From Trichobilharzia regenti (taxonomy: Eukaryota; Platyhelminthes; Trematoda; Strigeidida; Schistosomatidae), in assembly GCA_944472135.2 (NCBI GenBank), contig OX235262.1, forward strand, positions 68,014,887-68,078,886: DNA of 64,000 nucleotides, written 5' to 3'. The notes beneath the pieces were generated by a model that made no database searches, was not told where the DNA came from, and worked only from the letters and a program-made list of their open reading frames with translations. Made by a program: the position numbers and the translations under genes. Positions 56,172 through 64,000 of the stretch are shown piece after piece. How positions within the stretch are numbered: position 1 is the first letter of the stretch; each line of letters begins with the position of its first letter.

Positions 56172-56500
56172 TTGATTACATTTGACAGAGTTGCCATTCT
56201 ATCTTATATTAGTGCCAGTAAACAAATAGGGATGATAAAATACTCTGTAAAATTATCACGTTTAAAAGTAGCTCCCGTAACCTTGATTCAACAGAAAATC
56301 ACGAGTTCACACTGTTTACCACTCCACAACTCTGAAAAAAATAGTTATCTAATGCTGCTTGAATTTTTAGGTGTAACCCGGTTCGCGACAAGTCATATCT
56401 TGAAACCAATTCTTGAATACGCTGAGATTTTGTTCCAATGACTCTCTATCATCCTGAAAAGAAGGATAGCTATAATCACATTCAAAAGAATGTGTTTGCA
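56172..56500 (+). mobile_element. Possible LINE reverse-transcriptase scrap
   Basis: The 89-residue frame 56172-56441 ends SHILKPILEYAEILF, the shape of the LINE thumb motif (RPILEYA...W), but the surrounding sequence is not recognisable. It could be chance. Confidence 0.3.
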
Positions 56501-56649
56501 TTAACGGGGTATAGCACTGACTGATTGAGTTGAGCTGTTGAATACCACTCAGATTAGCCAGGATATAAGTATGACTGAAATTGTCAGGGAATGAAAACCT
56601 TTTCAGTGGAAAAACTTCAATTCCTTGACTACCCACTGTCACATTGTGA

Positions 56650-56650
56650 A

Positions 56651-56701
<51 letters not shown>

Positions 56702-56711
56702 GTATATATAT
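56650..56711 (+). repeat. Interrupted (AT)n microsatellite
   Basis: AT repeats interrupted by C, AA and G. Confidence 0.95.
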
Positions 56712-57028
56712 TGGGTCATAGAAGTTATTAAGAAGACAGTTGCAGTGAAGAAAATTTTTTTCGACGACGTCATCATCTAGGCTGTACATTTGTGTTTTAA
56801 TATCAAATGGATGGGAAAGTTTCAGAATAATTTCCGGTTAAGGGTCAAATTAATAAAAATTACAATTAGGAATTAAAATGCCATAATAAACAGGGGGACG
56901 GATAAAACTCAAACAAAGTAGCATCATAATAACTAAGAAGATTTTTACATTGTTCAATTGGGGGTTAGAATTGCAGAAATAACAAAACAGATAGGATGTT
57001 GGGATAAAAAACTCATGTGATGAATAAC

Positions 57029-57156
57029 TAAAGTATAATTATATTTCAGTATTTTACACACAATGATAAGTTTTGTTATTGGTAATATTTCGAGCAAAAT
57101 TACCAATAACAAAACTTATCATTGTGTGTAAACTATTGAAATATAATTCTACTTTA
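57029..57156. repeat. Long near-perfect hairpin
   Basis: Two 58-base arms (57029-57086, 57099-57156) pair with about three mismatches around a 12-base loop, ATTTCGAGCAAA. The inner 40 bases are perfectly complementary. Confidence 0.92.
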
Positions 57157-57489
57157 TTTGATCCAACCCACAATGCTCAAACTTTTTACTGATACTGATG
57201 AATAACTGTTTATGCAATCAGGGATTAAATATGTAGAAATAGTAAAATGACAAAAAAACAGAAAGTTCGGATATGAGAATATGGTTGTGTAAACAGGGAT
57301 TAAGAAAACATAAAAATAACATGAATAAACAGGAAGTTTAGATAAGAAAGGCGATGGGATGGTTGTTACTAAAAAAATTACATGTTTATGATGGCCACAG
57401 CAGGGACAAGGATTGGATGTATTTCTTTTGGATACAAAGCATGGGTTTGAGCTTTCGGATTGCTAGCACCTCGGTTATACCCAGATGTC

Positions 57490-57960
57490 TTGATTTCACT
57501 CCCTTTTATAGGTTGACCCCGAGAAGATAAGTAATTTAGAAAAAAGGTCAGCAATTGCAATGCATGCGCTAACACACAACCACACAATAGGGTGGGAGAG
57601 GGTTAAAATTCTAAAAAGTAATCTAGGTAGGTGGAGAGAGAGGTTGATTACTGAGTCCTTGTTCATCGAGTCTACACCCAACACATGCAATAGGAATGAC
57701 TCGTCACTCATACCTGAAATATGGAAAATACTATTACCAATCAAATCAAGTGAAAATCAAGAGAAAAACAATGGAACTATAAAAATGAATTTAGGAAGTC
57801 GTGTGATTACCTTGATATGATTATGAGCAATAAATTGTGCTCGAAACGTCATCAGTAAACATTACTGTATAACACTGTGAAACTTTATCAAAACAAAATT
57901 TACCCATAATGGAATTACACTCTACCACAGTGTACAAGTTTTATTCTTATATCTAAGAAG
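57490..57960 (+). mobile_element. Family A Penelope-like C-terminal fragment with terminal motif
   Basis: From GACCCCGAGAAGATAAGTAA the frame 57560-57820 reads ALTHNHTIGWERVKILKSNL, GRWRERLITESLFIESTPN and CNRNDSSLIPEIWKILLPI. It shows the uninterrupted sequence at the site where the CR1-like element inserted in the 24-kb copy. The hammerhead-like motif is at 57813-57855. Confidence 0.75.
57813..57855 (+). ncRNA. Hammerhead-like ribozyme motif of family A PLE (best copy)
   Basis: In order: TTGAT (stem I), ATGATTA (first core block), one extra T, GAGCA...TGCTC (stem II), GAAAC-GTC (second core with two-base-pair stem III and NUH triplet), ATCAG (stem I return). Predicted cleavage is after 57850. 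Canonical CUGAUGA is changed at C3 and G8 to A and U. It lies downstream of the GIY-YIG frame. Catalysis is not shown. Confidence 0.45.
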
Positions 57961-58014
57961 AAGAGAGATGTGCGTGGTCTTGCCGTTAGGAATCCTGGCT
58001 ATCTTTCCAAAGTG

Positions 58015-58230
58015 GCTTAAATTTGACTCCCCGATGGTTAAGTGATAGGCTGCCCTTCAAGCGTGTGCTTCGTTCAATTTCAATTTTCAGTCAGTACACT
58101 CTTTAACCTCTTTTAACCGATAGTAAGCCCGGTATACAGAGAAAGTCGGGCATAAAGAAAAACACCTCTACCGTAATATTAAAATCAAGCTTGAAGTGAT
58201 GTATTCCACTTGGGATGCAGATGAATGAAA
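58015..58230 (+). mobile_element. SINE S2-like, decayed
   Basis: GATGGTTAAGTGATAGGCTG (box A-like), AGAGAAAGTCGGGCATAAAG and ATTCCACTTGGGATGCAG. Confidence 0.5.
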
Positions 58231-58880
58231 AACATCAGAAATTAAGTTGAACTCATCTGATTGTCATACACTATATGAATGAATTTGAATAGACATATTT
58301 AGATTCTAAAAATGGCTGATTTAAACAGCAATAGTAGTCCGGTATTTAATGCAGTTCTAAAGAAAATACTGACTGCAAGCTTTTCGAAGCAATGATAGCA
58401 TGATCTTTAACAAATAAATGAATCACTATGTGTTTCTATTTTATCAGCGATGGTAGCAATTTATTGTGAATTTTTTTAGCTTGAATTTTAACTTATCTTC
58501 TAAACTCGATATTAATGTGAAAGGGAATTTTAAAAAAGATATTGGTTGGATGACATTTCCACTGCAATTTATAACTGATCAGCACTGTGCCTTATGAAAA
58601 ACATGGATAATCCCCATATAACACTGACAAATTGAAAACGAATGATTTACGATGTAAATCTATTCATTTTTAACCTTGAAAAAAGCGCATGTGATATGAT
58701 TATCGAATATTTATGTTTACTCATTAGAAGTGTTAATTGAAAATATAAATATTTATGCAAGATCAGTTGAAATATCTGTTGATGCCAGTTGTTTTGATTA
58801 TTTGGGCAGTGAAATGACCGGCTTTAGATAGAAATAAGCAAAATCATGTTTTTCAGATTAAGTTGATTCATTACACCAGG

Positions 58881-58908
58881 ATATATATATATATATATAT
58901 ATGTATAT
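58881..58908 (+). repeat. (AT)n microsatellite
   Basis: Fourteen-unit AT run with one G interruption. Confidence 0.95.
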
Positions 58909-58994
58909 AAATCGAAATTTCTTTAATACAACTAACAGCGGTAATTATGATTAATTTTCTATAGTTTGGTTTGCAAAGGTTAGTTTTCTTATTT

Positions 58995-59165
58995 ACGAGT
59001 TGATCACGGATTGATATCAGTTAGAGAACCATTGAAAACCAGGAAGTACTGGACAGCTGCTGTTTCATCCTAATTTGGGAATCATCGTCAGTACGTACCC
59101 ACTTGGTTTTCAATGGTTCTCTAACTGATATCAATCCGTGATCAACTCGCAAAAAACAAAACTAA
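58995..59165. mobile_element. SINE S1 reverse fragment plus inverted 3' end
   Basis: GAGTTGATCACGGATTGATA to CGTACCCA is reverse S1 (58998-59102). CTTGGTTTTCAATGGTTCTC to GATCAACTCGC (59102-59155) is the same 3' end forward, so the segment folds on itself. Confidence 0.65.
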
Positions 59166-59204
59166 TCCTTACAAACCAAACTATAGAAAGTTAATCTGAT
59201 GGTT

Positions 59205-59540
59205 GCTAGTGACTTGCTACAGGATGGAGTTTCCTGGAGTTCTAGGAAGAAGTCGTCACCAGTGAGGTCCATCCAGATGTCACGTGTGTGGATGGATGTC
59301 CCACCTACGACAATGGTTGGGGTCTCACTAAATCAGAGGTGGGTAGAAGTAAGAATGCATGAGCCACTGAATCGGGTCCCAGTGGCTGATTGATATACGC
59401 ATTTGCCTTGTAACCGGGAGGTCCTGGTAGTGTGTGCGTACTGGCGATGATTCCCAAGCTAGGATGAAACAGCACCTGTCCAGTACTCCCTGGTTTTCAA
59501 TGGTTCTCTAACTAATATCATTCCGTGATCAACTCGCCAA
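59205..59540 (+). mobile_element. SINE S1, forward
   Basis: AGTGACTTGCTACAGGATGG, GGTCCCAGTGGCTGATTGAT, GGCGATGATTCCCAAGC and CGTGATCAACTCGCC. The variant GATGATTCCCA is shared only with the reverse fragment at 58998. Confidence 0.7.
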
Positions 59541-59761
59541 AAATTATAATTAATAATAAACTCTAATAGTAATCAAAATCTTTTCATGAGTCTATAATAA
59601 ACAAAAAATTCCCATATTCAATCATAAAAAGAAGACCTTTTCAAGAAGGAATCTTTATTTTCGAAGAACTATTTCCAAAAGTTGTACTACCGTTACTTAT
59701 ATTCGATTATGGATTAAATTTATTTTGATAAAGTCTCACAGTGTTATATAGTAATATTTAC

Positions 59762-59804
59762 GGATGACATTTCAAGAACAATTTACTGTTCCTAATCATA
59801 TCAA
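59762..59804 (-). ncRNA. Hammerhead-like motif, family A PLE copy (compensated stem II)
   Basis: Reverse strand: TTGAT-ATGATTA-GGAACA...TGTTCT-T-GAAA-T-GTC-ATCC. The middle G-C pair of stem II is A-T here. Confidence 0.4.
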
Positions 59805-60119
59805 GGTACTCTCACATAAAATTAACAAAATGACTGGACATATGAATCAAAATAAAGTTCAATAGACCTGCGTGAAACAGAAAGGAAGATAAAGTGCATT
59901 CGTAAATAATATCAGTGTTGCCAATAAAATGTAATACGATGGGAAATAAGATGAATGTTGTTCATGAATAAAATGAGGAATAAGATTTTATGTGAGTAAA
60001 ATAAAATAAATAACATGTGAGGGTGTTTTAATGTGAAACAAAACTTTTGACAGTATTTTTAATCCTCTGATTTGACTGATGGCAATAATATCTTCCATAT
60101 CTCTGGTATTTGTGCTGAG

Positions 60120-60518
60120 TCATTCGATGAACAAAAATTCAGTAATCAACCTCTCTTCCCACCTATCTATATTACTTTTTACAATTATAACCCTCTCCTG
60201 CCCTGCTGTGTGGTTGAACGTTAATGTATGCAATGAAATCTCGGCGGTTTTTTCTAAATTATTTATCTTCGTGGGATCAATCATTCTAACATTAGCTAAA
60301 TTTTTATGTTCTGATAATCTCACTACTCCTGATCTACTAGTTTGACCTATGTAGTCACAGTCATTGCAAGGTATTTTGTAAACTATATTATTTTGTCTAA
60401 TTGGGTCAGCAGGGTCCTTTAGCCTGCAGATCTTGTCCTGCCTGATTGAGTTTGTAGTTATGAATGCCAGCCTAATTCCTGCCTTAGTGAGAATCCTACG
60501 AAGGGTCTCAGATGTCAC
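60120..60518 (-). CDS. GIY-YIG endonuclease of family A (open frame)
   Basis: The frame encodes 132 residues: TSETLRRILTKAGIRLAFIT, CRLKDPADPIRQNNIVYKIP, CNDCDYIGQTSRSGVVRLSE then HKN, and DRWEERLITEFLFIE, ending at a stop in the place where other copies continue STPNTCNRND. YIGQT, catalytic arginine and the glutamate segment are present, but the last 30 or so residues are lost. Linker upstream includes ESENNSETNNDNINKKE. Confidence 0.75.
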   Translation of the reverse strand: MTSETLRRILTKAGIRLAFITTNSIRQDKICRLKDPADPIRQNNIVYKIPCNDCDYIGQTSRSGVVRLSEHKNLANVRMIDPTKINNLEKTAEISLHTLTFNHTAGQERVIIVKSNIDRWEERLITEFLFIE

Positions 60519-61160
60519 CTCCTTATATAGTAAAACTGTAGATGCTTTGCATTCTTTCTTATTTATGTTATCATTATTAGTTTCACTATTGTTTTCACTT
60601 TCCTTTTTAGATCGTTTTAATGAATTTTATGAGATAGTTATTTAACATCAGCGCTTCTTCTATCTGTTTCATTTCATCATTTCGGTGTTTTGCTGTATTT
60701 CATGGTAGAGTTATTGCTTGGTTTGTTCGGCACTTAACTTAGCTATATTTCCCCAGCTATCCATGAAGATATCTGCTACATTTGAGGATATTGGTGATCC
60801 CACCGCCACACCTATGTTTGTCTGTATATTTCACCGTGGAATTTAAAGACGGTAGATGTGAAGCATAATTGAATTCCCAAAATAATTTCCCCAATGCGGG
60901 GTGGGGGAAGGGTTGCTTTGTCCTATGAGTAATTTTAGGATCAACAGTTAGTTCTCTGTTAACTGCCTCTAAGGCCATATTGATTGGAATATTAGTATAA
61001 CGACTGGGTGTATCAAAACTAACCATTCTTTCATCAATTAGTTTTTTCCCATTTCATATGAATTAGTGAATATTATTGTATAACACTGTGTGACTTTATC
61101 AAAATAAATTTTATCCACAATGGGATTATACTCGACCACAGTGCACAAGTTCTTTACTTA

Positions 61161-62284
61161 CATCATTGATTATTTATATTCGTCTTACGATTCATAAAAC
61201 CAATCAAATATTGATAATTGCCTTGTAGAAAATGACTTACTTGATATGAAATATAATCTGGAATGTGATTCACAAGTAAGGGGATTAAAAGCGGAAGTTA
61301 GTATTAGTGTAACAACCGAAATCAACTTGCGTACTACTTTACAACTGACCGAAAATTCCTTGAGATAGGTAGAGTCAAAAAACTTTCTAATAACAATAAA
61401 AAGATGGTTATTCTCTGTATAATCTATGCTACTATTCAACAATACCGACATTAAAGACTCGAAATCACCTCAACAATTCCGTCGGAAATACGTCCTAGTA
61501 CAAAATAGGCACTGTCGAACAAAGCTATGTCTACAAAAATGGCACACCAACAATTTCCGCAGACAGGTCAAAATGACTTTCATTCACTCAAACAAAATGG
61601 CATCATAGAATAACCTATTATCAGTGTGTTGCAAAACTAGAAAGAAAAGCATTAAAATTATAGAGTTAATAGGAATAAGGGCAAATAATAAAGATCAAGT
61701 CAGTTTATGATATGCAAGTGCCAAAACAATGATATACAGTCTTAAAGACACAAACACCAATTACAAAGTAATTTAAGACATCCAAGTGAGTATCAATATT
61801 GAGACTAGGTCGTTCAAAAGCGATTCACCAACACGATTATTTCGTTACGAGTATTACATAATAACTGAAAACATTTATTTCCCGAATCGAATTTAAAACA
61901 AGCAATAAAGGTTAATAAAGCAGGATTTAATGAATTCATCAAATTTCGGTAGAACTCGTCAGCTGAATACTCTAAATACACGGATATATACTTTTGTAAT
62001 GAAATTGGGTGATATAAAACTGATAAGTAAACAAACTACATTGAATTAGTCATGCAGAAAGACAGGTGTGAATGTTTTCCAGGTCATTTTCAAAAAGATA
62101 AGGGGAGAGAGAGTATGAGAGATCAAAATAAAGATAAATTGCACTACACTTCAGTTACATCACTTAGATAAACAATTAGTGATAGTGTTGAAGTGAGTTA
62201 AGATAATGGTACCGATAAAGGATAGTTTTAAATTAATCAAGAATAATAATAGTAAGAGGTAGAATAATAAGTGAGACGTATTTC
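61161..62284. other. No recognised feature
   Basis: AT-rich DNA next to the 59.7-61.2 kb Penelope-like element; it may include more of its 5' region but nothing coding is recognisable. Confidence 0.45.
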
Positions 62285-62400
62285 CTTGGTAGATTCAAAG
62301 TCACGACCATCTCTTTTTGTACACAGAGACCTGGTTTATAAACTCGAATTGCACAAGCATCTGCAACTGCGCAATTACGTAATAAGTTTGAAAAATGATT
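62285..62400 (-). pseudogene. Penelope-like GIY-YIG C-terminal scrap
   Basis: The reverse strand reads LLRNCAVADACAIRVYKPGL then CVQKEMVVTLNLP, matching the end of the GIY-YIG domain (AEAIAIR..KP.LCVQK..V). Confidence 0.6.
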
Positions 62401-62945
62401 CAGTCACTATAACAGTACAAAATGAACAGAAGTAAGTGGGGAAATACAGTAAAGTGTTTAGAAAAAATCTGTATGAGAAGTGAATTCTTATTGATAAACG
62501 ATAAAAATAATAATTACAGTGAAATAATGATAGCTACGGTAATAAACTAAACATCAAATAATGAAATTGAAACAAAATTATTGGAATAATGTCACCGTGG
62601 TTACATTAATGCAACTGAATGAGAGAATGGGAGAGAGACAGAGACAGTAAGAGCTATAAAAATGTTGAAAGATAGACAAAAACCGTAGGAAGAATAAAGA
62701 AATGAATCATAAAAATACCTGAGTGACTGTGATAGACTAGACGGTTGGTTGTAATTAATGCGTGAATTCTACTAACACGGCAATCGACGCGCCTTCCTGT
62801 CGCTTACATTCATATAAAATGACAATTCTGTCTTAAATGATTAAAAATGCCCATTAAAATCTTCATAACAATGGATACTGAACAAAAAGTACTCTCTTCG
62901 ATAACCCCTTCATCATCAGGCTCTACAGTTATATATGCATTATAG

Positions 62946-62971
62946 TGAATGAATGAATGAATGAATGAATT
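62946..62971 (+). repeat. (GAAT)n microsatellite
   Basis: Six GAAT units. Confidence 0.95.
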
Positions 62972-63059
62972 AGTGTTATGAACAACATTAATGTCCACAT
63001 AACATAGAATCAGTAATATTGATAGATTACAGCTGAATAACATCAATATAAAATAAGCT

Positions 63060-63350
63060 GAATGTCAGAAGAATTAGGAAAGATAATATTACAAATTCAT
63101 GAATTTATAGTCTCCGCTGAAGGTCAGGGCAGTAGTGGTGGCTGGACTTGCATCTTTTGAACACAGAACACTGGTTGTTTGAGGCGAATTGCGATAGCCT
63201 CTGCTGTTTGGAGCATGCGGTGCTTCGATGATTTCGGCAATCTATTAGGCACCTGGTAGATTATAGAGGAGGATTCTTCCACGCTGGCTTTGTGGCCGGT
63301 TTGCACCAGATGTTCCAATATCGAACTGTTAATTGGAGATACTCTCGAGC
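63060..63350 (-). pseudogene. Family B-like Penelope GIY-YIG C-terminal fragment
   Basis: SSILEHLVQTGHKASVEESS, IIYQVPNRLPKSSKHRMLQT, AEAIAIRLKQPVFCVQKMQV and QPPLLP. It holds the TGHK motif and the catalytic glutamate but lacks the N-terminal GIY-YIG half. Open frame 63124-63318. Confidence 0.7.
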
Positions 63351-63844
63351 ACGAAATTCTGTCTTAACTCGAAAATAAAACAACATATACTTGTAAGCGC
63401 CTTCCCATATGCTTATATGGAAAGCAGTGATCAAATCAGTTAACTCGATTATAAAGCTGTCACTACCAAAAAGTATAAAGATACGTTGTACATACTCATC
63501 AGTAATGTGTTAATCTAAGTTGATATTTTGTCTTAATAACTAATGCTTCAAATTTTATATTAACGGATATATATAGACAGCACATATGTAGTGATCTGGT
63601 GAGTATTAAATTCAATATCCCCTCAATAATCCTGTGTTGTTTTTTGAATTTCAAAAAAATGAACAATGAGAATGGGATAGAAAACATGTTGTTTTTTGTA
63701 CAGCTATGCATTTATCCATCGATCAATTGTCCAGTAACCATTTGAAAAGATTTTTTCATGTAAAACATATGTTCATTGTTAACAGTCAGTTGTAACAGGA
63801 ATAAAGTAATAATAACGATGTCTTTGAGAATTAGAGAATATTTT

Positions 63845-63978
63845 GTATTGGTTCCATCCAGTCGGGAGTGAGGATGGAGTTCCGGTAGGTGATACTAAGT
63901 GATGGTCGCGCTAAAATGAAGAACTGGTTGAAGTTATAATTCATGGACTGGTCATTGAATCAGGCCCCAGTGACTGAA
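63845..63978 (+). mobile_element. SINE S1, 5' half
   Basis: CAGTCGGGAGTGAGGATGG to GGCCCCAGTGACTGAATT, then replaced by the start of an S2 SINE. Confidence 0.6.
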
Positions 63979-63980
63979 TT

Positions 63981-64000
63981 GTGCGTCGGTGGCACAGTGG
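63981..64000 (+). mobile_element. SINE S2 start, cut by the window end
   Basis: GTGCGTCGGTGGCACAGTGG is the first 20 bases of S2. Confidence 0.7.

Larger units (their letters stand above)
59705..61160 (-). mobile_element. Family A Penelope-like element with RT motif C deleted
   Basis: Read right to left: inverted terminal sequence (61060-61150), RT start MVSFDTPSRYTNIPINMALE (motif A region, 60757-61026), motif B GSPISSNVADIFMD in a shifted frame near 60770, then directly a Lys/Ser/Asn-rich linker and GIY-YIG. The catalytic YVDD region is missing, by internal deletion. Terminal motif at 59762-59804. Confidence 0.75.

Overview
This is a eukaryotic, AT-rich, intron-bearing and repeat-saturated window from a schistosome (blood fluke, genus Schistosoma) or a very close relative. 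The assignment rests on a combination seen in the sequence: an Smα-type tRNA-derived SINE carrying a hammerhead ribozyme (48.4-48.7 kb), RTE (SR2-like) and CR1-like LINEs, Gypsy-like LTR elements, and Penelope-like elements (PLEs) with GIY-YIG endonucleases. No bacterial gene organisation is present. I cannot name the species.

Host coding content is very small. A tetraspanin exon lies at 3519-3706 (the CC, C and GC cysteines of the large loop plus the fourth membrane segment). A tetraspanin-like first exon lies at 45235-45549 (two membrane segments and a GTAAGT donor). Both are on the + strand but they must belong to different genes or different copies. Two weaker exon candidates (32207-32378 and 52474-52582) are open between plausible splice sites. 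Nothing else reads like a host gene.

Layout. 0-9 kb: a PLE 3' fragment, SINEs, an RTE tail, the tetraspanin exon, a solo LTR (4462-4787), and a PLE with RT plus GIY-YIG and multiplied terminal repeats (7.7-9.6 kb). 10-13.5 kb: a PLE split by a small chimeric LTR retrotransposon (10625-12805). 14-20 kb: SINEs, including a palindromic pair. 20-24 kb: an RTE tail, a divergent PLE and a LINE 3' end. 23.7-27.8 kb: a PLE split by a nearly intact 3.2-kb CR1-like LINE (24021-27190). 30-38 kb: RTE tails and a near full-length dead RTE (33345-36500). 38-41 kb: two PLE fragments, a SINE and a solo LTR. 42-64 kb: more SINEs, PLE fragments in inverted arrangements, the Smα hammerhead pair and microsatellites.

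The most interesting signal is in the family-A PLEs. About 100-200 nt downstream of the GIY-YIG coding region, always on the coding strand, six copies carry a hammerhead-like motif. The first core block is ATGATTA (CUGAUGA with C3 and G8 replaced by A and U, which could still pair), and the second is GAAA followed by an NUH triplet. Stem II shows compensatory changes between copies. A second recurring theme is inverted (head-to-head) dimers of short retroelements whose two arms share private variants. These occur in several SINE and PLE copies.
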